Assembly (NCBI RefSeq): GCF_026625125.1
Contig: NZ_CP113097.1
Span: forward strand, 2,976,001-3,040,000
Length of the DNA: 64,000 nucleotides
DNA from: Pseudomonas putida
GTDB taxonomy: Bacteria; Pseudomonadota; Gammaproteobacteria; Pseudomonadales; Pseudomonadaceae
Direction: 5' to 3'
Shown: positions 7,038 to 15,719 of the stretch, in pieces
Layout: every line of letters starts with the position of its first letter
Numbering within the stretch: the first letter of the stretch is position 1
Translations under genes and position numbers: made by a program
Notes under the pieces: model-generated
The model's database searches: none
What the model was told of the DNA's origin: nothing
The model's input: only the letters and a program-made list of their open reading frames with translations

Positions 7038-7409
7038 CTAGGCTCTTTCGAGCCGCCACGCTTCCTGAAACAGAGCTTTGATCGCTGCCTGACGCTCTTT
7101 TGTGAATGTGGAAATGCCCTTGCGCAGACGCGGTTCTCGCCAAAATTCATTCCGCAAAAGCTGATGATAAAATACTTCCTGAGCCGTAATCGTAGGCTGA
7201 TCAGTGCCATAAAGGACGCCTACTTTGAGCCCGAGATTGTAGCGATTGGAAATGATCCAGGACGAATCGGTAATGCTCGAAACAGCCTCAGAAAGAGCCT
7301 GGCAAGCCACGCGAAAATGAGGGGCGGCCAACCCGGCAGCCCGAAGGGAATCCATTGCCTCAGCCCTGATTTTCTCAGCCAAAGCGATCTGCTTTGCAGT
7401 GCCTTCCAC
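7038..7409 (-). CDS. Phage-associated protein with KQIALAEKIRAEA motif, unknown
   Basis: A 123-residue protein if started at the GTG at 7409, which has GGAGG 7 bases upstream; a longer frame to 7505 has no such site. It begins VEGTAKQIALAEKIRAEAMD, a motif I have seen near the start of several phage and plasmid proteins of unknown role (G-x-x-K-Q-x-x-x-A-E-x-I-R). The rest is mostly helical and charged, ending in KERQAAIKALFQEAWRLERA. It is the last recognisable gene before the dif-like site and has its own terminator. No function is claimed. Confidence 0.65.
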   Translation of the reverse strand: MEGTAKQIALAEKIRAEAMDSLRAAGLAAPHFRVACQALSEAVSSITDSSWIISNRYNLGLKVGVLYGTDQPTITAQEVFYHQLLRNEFWREPRLRKGISTFTKERQAAIKALFQEAWRLERA

Positions 7410-7575
7410 CCTACTCCCTCCATCATTTTTTGATTGCAAAAACGTGCTGCAGCTCGATGACCTGGTTGAATAAATGCCATCAAAAAAGGGCCACGCATAA
7501 TGCACGCTATGTGTAAATCCGGCGCCGGGGCTGCGCGATTTTCCCGGCGCCTGATTCGGCCTAATCGGCCGGCTT

Positions 7576-7608
7576 CGCTAACATAACGTGCGTCACATTA
7601 TGCGCACC
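7576..7608 (-). other. XerC/XerD (dif-like) site, candidate prophage attachment site
   Basis: On the minus strand GGTGCGCATAA is followed by 11 bases and TTATGTTAGCG. The left arm equals the XerC half of the E. coli dif site, and the right arm matches the first 8 bases of the XerD half (TTATGTTA). The spacer is 11 bases against 6 in dif. Many filamentous phages integrate with host XerCD at dif-like sites, and this lies just past the last phage gene. Whether it is an attachment junction depends on a partner copy at the other end, outside the window. Confidence 0.55.
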
Positions 7609-8162
7609 TTGGTATGGAGCTACCGGGCCGTGGGTGGGCAGATTTGGAGCCAGGCGCTGGCCTTCATCACACGCGCTGCAGCTCGGGCCTGGACCTCAGC
7701 GATGTGATTCACCACAAATTGATCCTGCGAGCCTCGTTACTTGCAATCGCCAACCACGTTCGCCGACGTCCACCGCAGCAACCTCATCAGCGCTGGATTG
7801 GAAAACTTTCAGCAAGTCCACTCGTACTGATACCGGCTGTTGGTGACACATCCTCATAACGTCGCACGAACCTTCCTGGCTATCCAGGGCCAAGGTCTTG
7901 CGAATCGCTGCGGGCATATTTAGGTGGATTATTGCCGATTGACTGCAGGTGCTGGTGAGCCGCTTTGAGTGCTAACATGTCGAGCTTATGGGTTTCGCCG
8001 GACGTAACTCGGTGCTGATCAGGCACGGAAATTCAGGACGTTTTGGACGTCCACAAGCTCAGTGTTTGACCTATTTATGGGCGCTTTCAAGCATCCAGCC
8101 TGGAAAGTGAGTCATTGAATGCGCTCCTTAATGGTGACCGCCGCCGAAGGTAGCCCACCAAT

Positions 8163-8242
8163 TGAGCTACCCGTAGCTCACTTTTGAACCCTATCGTGAA
8201 AACGTAAGCGCTAGCGATCACACATGAGCTACCCCCAGCTCA
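8163..8242. repeat. Two near-identical 18-bp palindromes
   Basis: TGAGCTACCCGTAGCTCA at 8163-8180 and TGAGCTACCCCCAGCTCA at 8225-8242 match at 16 of 18 positions and begin 62 bases apart, about six helical turns. Both are (near-)palindromic. A half copy, AGCTACCC, follows at about 8250. Paired palindromes on the same face of DNA suggest a regulator or recombinase binding region, but no adjacent gene is evident. Confidence 0.6.
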
Positions 8243-8283
8243 CCAGATCAGCTACCCTGCCCTTATGATATGAATCTAAGGAA

Positions 8284-8315
8284 TAACTAAACTAAATATT
8301 CATTTAGTTTAGTTA
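8284..8315. repeat. 32-bp perfect AT-rich palindrome
   Basis: TAACTAAACTAAAT, four bases ATTC, then ATTTAGTTTAGTTA: a perfect 14-bp inverted repeat made almost only of A and T. It lies in a gene-free stretch just after the 18-bp palindromes and some 220 bases beyond the end of catA. The composition is unlike the GC-rich host. It could be a cruciform, an operator or a trace of a mobile element. Confidence 0.65.
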
Positions 8316-8541
8316 TATTTGGGTGCCATGATCTACCAGCCCTTCCTACATGTTAATGGTGGTACCGCCTTGATTCATATTACTTAGATCAAGGCGATTT
8401 CGCCTCCATGTCAAACGACTCGTAAGCCTCCCGGGCACCGCCAACGCCCCTACCTGGCTATCAACTTCAACTCCCAATCGAATCCCTATGGGCAATGACC
8501 AATCCTGGATCTTCGAGAAAAGAACGACATCCTGCTCTGCT

Positions 8542-9477
8542 TCAAACCTGCAGCGCCCGCGGCCTCAAGCTCCGTTGTTCTTCACCCGTCTCAACCGCAG
8601 GCTGCAGTTGGAAGTCAAAGCACAATTCGGCAAAACGCCCTTCCACGCCTCGTTTGGCCGCCAAGCCAGCGTCTTCGATGAACTTCACTTCGCCGACGAG
8701 CCCTTCGCGTGTGGCGTAGGCAAAGTCATCCCACAGGTACTTATCCCCTGACAGGTTGATTTGCGTCGTCAGATGGCGGTACCCCGGTGCCGAGATGAAG
8801 TAGTGGATGTGCGCGGGTCGCTGCCCATGACGCCCGAGCAAGTCAAGGCACTCCTGAGTCGGCCCCTGCGGGTCACACCCATACCCCGAGGGCACAATAC
8901 TGCGGGCCCGGTAACGGCCTTCGGCATCGGTCACGATGCGGCGGCGAAGATTGAACGCCGACTGCGATTTGTCGAAGTACGAGTAGTTGCCTTTGGTATT
9001 GGCTTGCCACAGGTCAACGATGGCCCCGGCGATCGGCTTGCCTTGCAGGTCGATGACCTGGCCCTCGATAAACAACGTGGTGGCAACGCCGTCCTCCGTA
9101 CCATCATCCATGCGTGCCTCGCCCTCGCACAGCGGGGCGCCGGCGACGTACAAGGGCCCCTCGATGGTACGCGGGGTGCCGCCGGTTTGGCCGACTTGCG
9201 CGTCCCGGGCGTCGTTGAGCAAGTCCAGGAAATGCTCGAGGCCCAGGCCGGCGATCAGCAGCGCGGCCTCTCCACGGCCACCCAGGCGGTTGAGGTAATC
9301 GATGGCGCGCCAGAATTCGTCATCGGTGATTTCGAGGTCTTCGATCAGGCGTGCGCTGTCCTGCAGGATGCGCAGCAGGATCTGCTTGACCCGAGGGCTA
9401 CCCTGGTCGTTGTCCAACCCGGCAGCTTGTTTGAAGAACGCCTGCAGGTCGGCGGTTTGGGAAATTTTGACAGTCAT
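8542..9477 (-). CDS. catA: Catechol 1,2-dioxygenase
   Basis: Intradiol dioxygenase of 311 residues that opens catechol to cis,cis-muconate in the ortho-cleavage branch of the beta-ketoadipate pathway, in the cytoplasm. The N-terminal helical linker (about 1-100) is typical of CatA. The non-haem iron(III) ligands are visible: Tyr165 (KGNYSYFD), Tyr199 (VPSGYGCDP), His223 and His225 (RPAHIHYF). It is the third gene of a catB-catC-catA operon, 52 bases after catC, with catR divergent upstream of catB. Expression should follow CatR and muconate. Full length, no defects seen. Confidence 0.96.
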   Translation of the reverse strand: MTVKISQTADLQAFFKQAAGLDNDQGSPRVKQILLRILQDSARLIEDLEITDDEFWRAIDYLNRLGGRGEAALLIAGLGLEHFLDLLNDARDAQVGQTGGTPRTIEGPLYVAGAPLCEGEARMDDGTEDGVATTLFIEGQVIDLQGKPIAGAIVDLWQANTKGNYSYFDKSQSAFNLRRRIVTDAEGRYRARSIVPSGYGCDPQGPTQECLDLLGRHGQRPAHIHYFISAPGYRHLTTQINLSGDKYLWDDFAYATREGLVGEVKFIEDAGLAAKRGVEGRFAELCFDFQLQPAVETGEEQRSLRPRALQV

Positions 9478-9529
9478 GATGGGATCCTCATCTTGTTCTT
9501 ATGATTCACAACAGCGAGCGTGGCGACGC

Positions 9530-9820
9530 TCAGCGATCATCTTCATGAATCGACGAAGGGTGGCGGCACAGGCCGGTCACTTCGATGTCCATGTAGGGGA
9601 ATAAAGGCAGTTGCATGAGGGTGTCGTGCAGCGCTTCGACACTGTCCACATCGAACACACTGAAATTGGCGTAGTGGCCGGCGATGCGCCACAGGTGACG
9701 CCATTTCCCCTCACGCTGCAGGCGCTGGGCCAGTTCCTTTTCATCAGCCTTCAAGCGGGCAGCCACTTGCGGGTCCATGTCCACTGGCAGCTTTACAGTC
9801 ATCTTTACGTGAAACAGCAT
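9530..9820 (-). CDS. catC: Muconolactone delta-isomerase
   Basis: A 96-residue protein, the size of CatC, converting muconolactone to beta-ketoadipate enol-lactone. Recognisable features are MLFHVKMTVKLPVDMDP at the start and the core KWRHLWRIAGHYANFSVFDV. The family forms decamers in the cytoplasm. It lies 23 bases after catB and before catA, the Pseudomonas catBCA order. The tail (CRHPSSIHEDDR) is polar, as usual. Confidence 0.95.
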   Translation of the reverse strand: MLFHVKMTVKLPVDMDPQVAARLKADEKELAQRLQREGKWRHLWRIAGHYANFSVFDVDSVEALHDTLMQLPLFPYMDIEVTGLCRHPSSIHEDDR

Positions 9821-9843
9821 TTGCCCAATCTCCTATAAAGGTT

Positions 9844-10977
9844 TCAAGTACGGCGGAATCTGGCCAGGCGCTCTTCATCGAGCGTCAGCCCCAGGCCCGG
9901 CGTGGCAGGAACGTGCAGCTGGAAGTCGCGGTACACCGGCGCTTGGGTCACGATTTCCTCGGTGAGCAGCAGCGGGCCGAACAGCTCTGTGTGCCATTGC
10001 AGCTGATCCAGGGTAATGAACGCGTGTGCCGATGCCAGGGTGCCCACAGCCCCTTCCAGCATGGTCCCGCCATACAGCGCAATGCCGGCTGCCTGGGCGA
10101 TCTGGGCCGTGCGCAGTACGGCGCGGGGGCCGCCATTCTTGGCGATCTTCAGCGCGAAGATGCTGGCAGCACCATCGGCCGCCAGGCTGAAAGCGTCCTC
10201 GACACTTTCGATGGATTCGTCCGCCATGATGGGCGCAGGGCTGCGCTGATTCAGGCGCACCTGCCCTCCCCGGTTGATCCGTGAAATCGGCTGTTCGATC
10301 AAGTCGATACCGTTTTCACCCAGCACCTGGCAGCCTTTGATGGCCTGCGACTCGCTCCAGTATTGGTTGACGTCGACACGGACGCTGGCGCGGTCGCCCA
10401 GGGCTTTCTTGATGGCCACCACATGGGCAAGGTCATGCGCGAGTGCGTTGGCGCCAATCTTGAGTTTGAAGATGCGGTGGCGACGTTGCTCGAGCATACG
10501 CTCGGCTTCTTCGATGTCCTTGCCGGTGTCACCACTGGCAAGGGTCCAGGCCACTTCCAGCGCATCACGCACCCGGCCGCCCAGCAACTCGCTGACCGGT
10601 AGTCCCAGGCGCTTGCCTTGGGCATCGAGCAACGCCGTTTCCACTGCAGAACGGGCGAATGTGTTGCCCTTGATGGCTTTGTCCAGGCGCTGCATTGCCG
10701 CATTGATGTTCTCCGCGTCCTGGCCGATCAGCAAAGGCGCGAAGTAGCTGTCCAGGTTACTTTTGATGCTCTCCGGGCTTTCGTTGCCATAGGCGAGCCC
10801 ACCAATGGTGGTGGCCTCCCCGATACCCTCGATGCCATCGCTGCACAGCAAGCGAAGAATGACCAAGGTTTGGCCGCGCATGGTGTGCATCGCCAGTTTG
10901 TGTGGCCGAATGGTCGGCAGGTCGACAATGATCGTCTCAAGGCGCTCGATCCGGGCTGCTGTCATTTCAGGTTCCAT
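9844..10977 (-). CDS. catB: Muconate cycloisomerase
   Basis: An enolase-superfamily enzyme of up to 377 residues that cyclises cis,cis-muconate to muconolactone with Mn2+. The signature FKLKIG holds the catalytic lysines. Acidic metal ligands are in DVNQYW, DLIEQP and MADES, and a further lysine is in FALKIAKNGG. The sequence MTAARIERLETIIVDLPTIR beginning four residues in is the usual CatB N-terminus, so the ATG at 10965 (GGA about 9 bases before it) may be the true start. First gene of the operon; its promoter faces catR. Confidence 0.96.
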   Translation of the reverse strand: MEPEMTAARIERLETIIVDLPTIRPHKLAMHTMRGQTLVILRLLCSDGIEGIGEATTIGGLAYGNESPESIKSNLDSYFAPLLIGQDAENINAAMQRLDKAIKGNTFARSAVETALLDAQGKRLGLPVSELLGGRVRDALEVAWTLASGDTGKDIEEAERMLEQRRHRIFKLKIGANALAHDLAHVVAIKKALGDRASVRVDVNQYWSESQAIKGCQVLGENGIDLIEQPISRINRGGQVRLNQRSPAPIMADESIESVEDAFSLAADGAASIFALKIAKNGGPRAVLRTAQIAQAAGIALYGGTMLEGAVGTLASAHAFITLDQLQWHTELFGPLLLTEEIVTQAPVYRDFQLHVPATPGLGLTLDEERLARFRRT

Positions 10978-11096
10978 CTCGCAAGGTAGAGGTAAGGATC
11001 GCCATCAAGGCTTCAATACCCATAGGATCTTGTTTCGTGTACCTTAGGATCGACCTTCGACATTCGTTGAGTCCAATATTGTTTCCATCTCGCACC

Positions 11097-11111
11097 ATAC
11101 CTGGGAGGTAT
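11097..11111. promoter_or_regulatory. CatR binding dyad (T-N11-A) over the catR ribosome-binding site
   Basis: ATACCTGGGAGGTAT is a perfect 6-bp dyad with three central bases and fits the LysR-type T-N11-A pattern. It lies between the divergent catR and catB genes and includes the GGGAGG ribosome-binding site of catR, so binding there would block catR and place the protein upstream of catB. Assignment as the CatR site follows from LysR-family rules and position. Confidence 0.65.
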
Positions 11112-11112
11112 T

Positions 11113-11982
11113 GTGGAGCTCAGGCATATTCGTTATTTCCAGGCCGTTGCGCAGACCCTGAATTTCACCCGCGCGGCAGAACGCCTGCATATCGCCCAGC
11201 CGCCCCTGAGTCGGCAGATTCAGCAATTGGAAGAGCATTTGGGCACCGCATTGCTGGAGCGCAGTCGACCGTTGCAGTTGACCGAAGCCGGCCGCTTTTT
11301 TTATGAGCAGAGCGACACATTGCTCAAACAGCTTGAGCAGCTATGCGAAAACACCAAGCGCATAGGCCAAGGTCAACGCCAATGGCTGGGCATAGGATTC
11401 GCCCCGTCAACCCTGTATGCCGTGCTGCCGGAACTGATTCGAGAACTTCGGCGCGATGCAGACCTGGAGCTGGGGCTGCAAGAGATGACTACGTTGCAGC
11501 AGATCGAGGCGCTCAAGAGCGGCCGCATCGATATAGGGTTTGGCCGGATTCATTTCGACGATGCGGCTATTCATCAGGAGGTGTTGCGTGAGGACCCACT
11601 GGTCGCGGTGTTACCCGTTGGGCACCACTTGATAGGCCAACCGATAACGCTGGAACGTCTGTCGAAGGAACGCTTCGTACTGTACCCAGCCAACCCTCGG
11701 CCCAGTTACGCCGACCATGTACTGGCGCTATTCGCCAACCATGGCATGGGCATCCAGGTATCCCAATGGGCCAACGAGTTGCAGACCGCCCTGGGTCTGG
11801 TGGCGGCAGGGCTTGGCATTACCCTCGTCCCCGCCTCGGTCCAGCAGCAGCACCGCGCCGACTTGACCTACGCACGGCTGGAAGAAAGCGAAGCCGTCTC
11901 TCCAATCATCCTCAGTCGCCGCGCCAGTGACATCAGCCCGATCGTTCGGCGTTGCCTGGCAATCATCTCGACCATCAATTAA
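11113..11982 (+). CDS. catR: LysR-type activator of the catBCA operon
   Basis: A 289-residue LysR-family regulator: winged helix-turn-helix at residues about 1-60 (MELRHIRYFQAVAQTLNFTR, then AAERLHIAQPPLSRQIQQLE) and a periplasmic-binding-type effector domain from about residue 90. In Pseudomonas, CatR binds cis,cis-muconate and activates the divergent catBCA operon. The start is a GTG with GGGAGG four to nine bases before it, inside the predicted operator, which implies self-repression. Position and sequence make the assignment firm. Confidence 0.94.
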   Translation: MELRHIRYFQAVAQTLNFTRAAERLHIAQPPLSRQIQQLEEHLGTALLERSRPLQLTEAGRFFYEQSDTLLKQLEQLCENTKRIGQGQRQWLGIGFAPSTLYAVLPELIRELRRDADLELGLQEMTTLQQIEALKSGRIDIGFGRIHFDDAAIHQEVLREDPLVAVLPVGHHLIGQPITLERLSKERFVLYPANPRPSYADHVLALFANHGMGIQVSQWANELQTALGLVAAGLGITLVPASVQQQHRADLTYARLEESEAVSPIILSRRASDISPIVRRCLAIISTIN

Positions 11983-12134
11983 TGACACCCTGCCCCACCT
12001 GGTAATGCTGGCAAAGTCGGCCGATAAAACCCGTGCTGCGGTCGTGATCCATCTGTCGGTTTTCCCATTACGCCGGCTGATCATCTGTCGCTCGATCGCA
12101 CTCCAAAGTGCATCTGACGCCAAGGAGAACCGTG

Positions 12135-12305
12135 ATGAACCCACTAATGAAAATGGGGGGCGGTAATGCCCAAGATAACTGGCCTGAACTGGATCCGGAC
12201 CAGCCTGACGATCGAGTGGACGACCCGGATGCTGACCCGAATCTCACCGATGATGAAGAGCAGCATCCAGGCGTACCAGCAAGCGACCCCGAATCAGGCG
12301 CCTGA
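12135..12305 (+). CDS. Small acidic protein, unknown (56 aa)
   Basis: A 56-residue, strongly acidic protein: MNPLMKMGGGNAQDNWPELD followed by many Asp-Pro pairs. There is no hydrophobic segment, so it should be soluble and disordered. The ATG at 12135 is preserved with AAGGAG about 9 bases upstream; a longer frame to 12108 lacks this. It heads a region rich in small stress-related proteins. No function is known to me. Confidence 0.65.
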   Translation: MNPLMKMGGGNAQDNWPELDPDQPDDRVDDPDADPNLTDDEEQHPGVPASDPESGA

Positions 12306-12340
12306 CGCTAGGGAGCGGGCGAGGACCCGCTCCGTTTCCC

Positions 12341-12613
12341 TCAACTGCTAATTGCAGAGTCACTGACCGGTTGGTTGGGTTTACCCCCAGACAGCCGCCA
12401 ACTCACTGCGGTAATGCCATAGCGTTCAGCCATGGGTTTACTGACTTTCTTGATTTTTTCGCGGCCGAACTTAGGAATGATGCCAATACCCGCATCACAA
12501 CTGGCCCAATGCCAGGCTTCGGTATTATCCATCCGCTCCATGCGGATGATGAAACTGCGTGGCTGGCCATGCAGTTGGTAGTCAATGATATACAGCTGGG
12601 GATTAGGCATCAC
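12341..12613 (-). CDS. DUF6555-like small protein
   Basis: A 90-residue protein starting MMPNPQLYIIDYQLHGQPRS, with Trp/His-rich core (MDNTEAWHWASCDAGIGIIP) and a basic helix (KFGREKIKKVSKPMAERYGI). I associate this with small Pseudomonas proteins of the DUF6555 type, of unknown role. It is soluble, single-domain and points away from the acidic small protein, convergent with it. The name is a tentative recognition. Confidence 0.65.
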   Translation of the reverse strand: MMPNPQLYIIDYQLHGQPRSFIIRMERMDNTEAWHWASCDAGIGIIPKFGREKIKKVSKPMAERYGITAVSWRLSGGKPNQPVSDSAISS

Positions 12614-12875
12614 GGGGCCCTCCTCTTCTCCATGGATGACTCATTCATTGAGTGATGCCCATCGGGAAAGATTCAAAATAATTGTCCAACAATTTTACTC
12701 CCGCACCACCTCGCAAAGCAGCGGGTTAGATGCATCGCCAGGTAGCATGATTCCCTTGCGGCATTGCCCCGCTGGTCGTCGAACCCTAGGCCGCTGCGCG
12801 GATGCTTGAGTATCCCTGCGCGAGTGGAGGCCGAGGCCGCTGGTAGCACCGACAGGCCTCGACGACGGCGACCCT

Positions 12876-13088
12876 TCAATTCGGCTGGCGCCCCCCGCCA
12901 TGGCTGTTCTGCCCGCCCTTGCGACCAGCTTGCGAGGCGCGCTCTCTATCGTTGGCAAAGTTGCCACCCGACGCCTGCCCGCCCTTCTGGCCTGCACGGG
13001 AAGCCCGTTCACGGTCATTGGCAAAGTTGCCCGGGTTGGTTTCCTTGGTGCCGCCACGTTGTCCAGTACGCTCTTGATCACGAGCCAT
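12876..13088 (-). CDS. KGG-repeat general stress protein
   Basis: A 70-residue hydrophilic protein with two KGG motifs: GNFANDRERASRAGQKGGQ and GNFANDRERASQAGRKGGQ. Such Con-10/GsiB-like repeats form flexible, glycine-rich proteins induced in stationary phase or under general stress. The start at 13088 (MARDQERTGQ) has AAGGAG 6 bases before it; a longer frame to 13136 does not. A second KGG protein lies at 29331-29549, so the region carries two. Probably RpoS-linked, by analogy. Confidence 0.85.
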   Translation of the reverse strand: MARDQERTGQRGGTKETNPGNFANDRERASRAGQKGGQASGGNFANDRERASQAGRKGGQNSHGGGRQPN

Positions 13089-13259
13089 GCCGTTTCTCCT
13101 TGCGATGGGATGGTGGGACGCATGAATCTTTGCCATGCCCTTTTTCCGAACCGTCGACGCACAGGAATGCTCAATTCGATCGTGGGCAGCTGACCGGTGG
13201 CACGAAACACCGCCCGGGAAAATGTTTGCGTACCAGCCTATTTGCCCCTGGTCCGGGTG

Positions 13260-13811
13260 TCAGGCATGCACACTCCACTGGGTCACCTGCGAATCGATCG
13301 GCATCTCATCGACGGCATGAATCAGGCCGCTATCGAGTGCCTCCTGAGGGTCCAGTATCCGCGGGTAAGCCATCAGGTAGCGTTGAACGTCTAGCGTTTC
13401 GGCACTGCCTGCGGTTCTTTCGGCAACGATCTGGGCATATAGCCGCAAATCGTAATCCAGGCTCATCGCGTATTCGGCCATACGCGCGTGGTCGACCGCA
13501 CCGTGTAATGTCCAGTGAAACGGGTGAAACAGGAACTTGCTCATCGCGCAGGCGGTACGGCGCTCGCCCGCCAGAAACAGGATGTTACCCATCGATTCCA
13601 CGGTGCCGAGGTTGTGCGTGTGCACGGGTACCGGCAGGGCGCGAAGGAAGTTGTACAAGGTAAACCCATAGCTGCATTCGCCGCCCATCGTAGCGATGTT
13701 CAACTGAAGCACATCGCCACCCTGGTGCATCACTTTGGAGCAGGTGCTGATCAGGTTGCCACAGGTGGACGAATTGATCGGGCCGGTGAAGTGAATGATG
13801 TGTCGGGCCAT
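13260..13811 (-). CDS. ClpP-like serine peptidase with altered triad
   Basis: A 183-residue ClpP/crotonase-fold protein (MARHIIHFTGPINSSTCGNL). The nucleophile motif is VESMGNILFLAG with Ser73, like ASMG of ClpP, and His96 in FLFHPF fits the catalytic histidine. The ClpP aspartate region (RDRFLS) reads YPRILD here, with proline at the Asp position, so the triad is incomplete unless another acid helps. The start at 13811 has GGAGG about 6 bases before it. It could be a specialised or inactive ClpP paralogue; no Clp ATPase gene is nearby. Confidence 0.8.
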   Translation of the reverse strand: MARHIIHFTGPINSSTCGNLISTCSKVMHQGGDVLQLNIATMGGECSYGFTLYNFLRALPVPVHTHNLGTVESMGNILFLAGERRTACAMSKFLFHPFHWTLHGAVDHARMAEYAMSLDYDLRLYAQIVAERTAGSAETLDVQRYLMAYPRILDPQEALDSGLIHAVDEMPIDSQVTQWSVHA

Positions 13812-14019
13812 GCTTACCTCCAATGTGGGGGTCATTCCCGTAGGGTGAACAGGCCTCCCTTTGCGCCAGCGCAAGGTATTCTTCAGGCCTGGTTTGCGGT
13901 GGAAACGTGAGCGGGTGCAAAGTTCCCTGGCGCGGGCCAGATCGCCACTGGTCAACCATCCTGAACCGTTTGCGGTCGCTGCGTGTCGCTAATAATGGGA
14001 CAGCAATGAGGACCACAGT

Positions 14020-14937
14020 GTGAGCGAGATCCGCATCGGCATATCCGGATGGCGCTATGGCCCCTGGCGCAAGGACTTCTACCCCAATGGCCTGCGGCAG
14101 GATGATGAATTGGCTTTTGCCTCGCGCGCCGTTAACAGCATAGAGATCAATGGGTCGTTCTATAGCCTGCAGACCCCGGAACGTTATGAGCGCTGGCGGG
14201 ACGATACGCCGGACGACTTCGTCTTTTCAGTCAAAGGGCCCCGCTATATCACCCACGGGCGGCGCCTGAAGGACGTCGAACAGCCGCTGGCCAACTTCTT
14301 TGCATCTGGCCTTCTATCGCTGGGCGACAAGCTTGGGCCGATTTTGTGGCAGTTCCCGCCGAACATGGCATTTGATGCGGACCGCTTCGAGCGTTTCCTG
14401 GCGCTGTTGCCTCACGACCACCAGGCGGCGAACGCCTTCGCCCGCAACTGTGCAGAACGTTTACAGCACAATGGCGGCAGCCCCATCGACGGCAATACCC
14501 GCCTGCGTCACGCGGTGGAAATTCGAAATGAGAGCTTTCTGTGCGAGACGTTCGTGCAGTTGCTGCGCAAGTACCGGGTGGCGCTCGTAGTCGCCGACAG
14601 CGCGGGTAAATGGCCTTATGTCGAAGACGTGACCGCTGACTTCGTGTACCTGCGCCTGCATGGCGATGTCGAGCTTTACAGCAGCGGCTACACCGCCCGC
14701 GCCTTGCGCCGTTGGAAGCAGCGTATCGAATGCTGGAGCCGCGGCGAGCAGCCGGATGATGCCCACCTGATCGTCGATCAGCCGCCACCCCGGCGTGCTT
14801 CACGGGATGTGTACTGCTACTTCGACAACGACCAGAAGGTACATGCCCCTTACGATGCACGCCGCCTTCTGCACAAGATGGATCTCAATGGCCACTTGGT
14901 GACAGAACCGGGTGTCACACCGCAGGTGGAACTGTGA
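14020..14937 (+). CDS. DUF72-family protein
   Basis: A 305-residue member of the DUF72 (YecE-like) TIM-barrel family. Hallmarks are the start [56 protein letters not shown] and [11 protein letters not shown]. Later come [18 protein letters not shown] and VYCYFDNDQ. The molecular role is not established, though some members are linked to DNA- or RNA-related processes. The GTG start has GAGGA upstream. The next gene starts at the stop as GTGA, so this begins an operon with EEP, ClsB and YbhN. Confidence 0.9.
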   Translation: MSEIRIGISGWRYGPWRKDFYPNGLRQDDELAFASRAVNSIEINGSFYSLQTPERYERWRDDTPDDFVFSVKGPRYITHGRRLKDVEQPLANFFASGLLSLGDKLGPILWQFPPNMAFDADRFERFLALLPHDHQAANAFARNCAERLQHNGGSPIDGNTRLRHAVEIRNESFLCETFVQLLRKYRVALVVADSAGKWPYVEDVTADFVYLRLHGDVELYSSGYTARALRRWKQRIECWSRGEQPDDAHLIVDQPPPRRASRDVYCYFDNDQKVHAPYDARRLLHKMDLNGHLVTEPGVTPQVEL

Positions 14938-15719
14938 ACAAGACATTGCCTACACCCACCAGCGTCATCGACCGGATCACCACGGTGCATCGTCTCAACG
15001 TATTGACGATCAACGTGCACAAAGGCTTCACCGCGCTCAACCGGCGTTTCATCCTGCCCGAATTGCGCGAGGCAGTGCGCGCCACCGATGCCGATCTTGT
15101 GTTCCTGCAGGAAGTCCACGGCAGCCATGAGCACCATGCCCTGCGCCATGCCGAGTGGCCCGACACCCCGCAGTACGAATTTCTCGCAGACAGCATGTGG
15201 CCGCAGTTCGCCTACGGCCGCAATGCGATTTACCCGCATGGTGACCATGGCAACGCGCTGCTGTCCAAATTCCCAATCGCCGAGCACCGCAACCTCGATG
15301 TATCGATCCATGGCAACGAACAGCGCGGCCTGCTGCACTGCCGCCTGGACGTGCCAGGCCACGAGTCGGTTCATGCCGTCTGCGTGCATCTGGGGTTGCG
15401 TGAAGCCCACCGGCAGCGCCAGGTCAGCCTGCTGCTCGACTTGCTCGACAGCTTGCCTGCCGACGCACCTGTGATTGTCGCCGGGGACTTCAACGACTGG
15501 CGCCTCAAGGCCGATGCCGTGCTCTCGCAACGCCTCGTGGAAGCGTTCGGAGAGCACTTCGGTAGCCCTGCCCGCAGCTTTCCGGCGCGCTTGCCGCTGC
15601 TGCGGCTGGACCGTATCTACTTGCGCAATGCCAAACCGAGCAAAGCGCAAGTGCTGTCTCATTATCCCTGGTCACACTTGTCTGACCATGCACCGTTGGC
15701 TGCGGAGATCGATCTGTGA
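14934..15719 (+). CDS. Endonuclease/exonuclease/phosphatase family protein (YbhP-like)
   Basis: A 261-residue EEP-fold protein. Motifs are [12 protein letters not shown] (metal-binding Asn), FLQEVHG (catalytic Glu), [19 protein letters not shown] (Asp/Asn pair) and SHLSDHAPL (catalytic His). The start is GTG, overlapping the previous stop as GTGA. Followed by ClsB and then YbhN with similar overlaps, this is the ybhP-ybhO-ybhN gene set of E. coli, where clsB makes cardiolipin. A hydrolase role in phospholipid handling is possible but inferred from the neighbours. Confidence 0.88.
   Translation: MNKTLPTPTSVIDRITTVHRLNVLTINVHKGFTALNRRFILPELREAVRATDADLVFLQEVHGSHEHHALRHAEWPDTPQYEFLADSMWPQFAYGRNAIYPHGDHGNALLSKFPIAEHRNLDVSIHGNEQRGLLHCRLDVPGHESVHAVCVHLGLREAHRQRQVSLLLDLLDSLPADAPVIVAGDFNDWRLKADAVLSQRLVEAFGEHFGSPARSFPARLPLLRLDRIYLRNAKPSKAQVLSHYPWSHLSDHAPLAAEIDL

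Larger units (their letters stand above)
7410..8541. other. Gene-poor junction region between prophage and cat locus
   Basis: About 1.1 kb with no convincing gene. Small open frames exist, for example 7696-7917 on the minus strand, but none has a ribosome-binding site or a recognisable family. The region holds the dif-like site, two 18-bp palindromes and a 32-bp AT-rich palindrome, described separately. It probably contains decayed remnants of insertion events beside the prophage. Confidence 0.5.

Noticed and set aside
7696..7917. Minus-strand open frame of 73 codons after the prophage
   Set aside because: No ribosome-binding site, no recognisable family, and composition like random sequence.
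12673..12879. Minus-strand open frame between DUF6555-like and KGG genes
   Set aside because: No ribosome-binding site and no family; judged an incidental frame.
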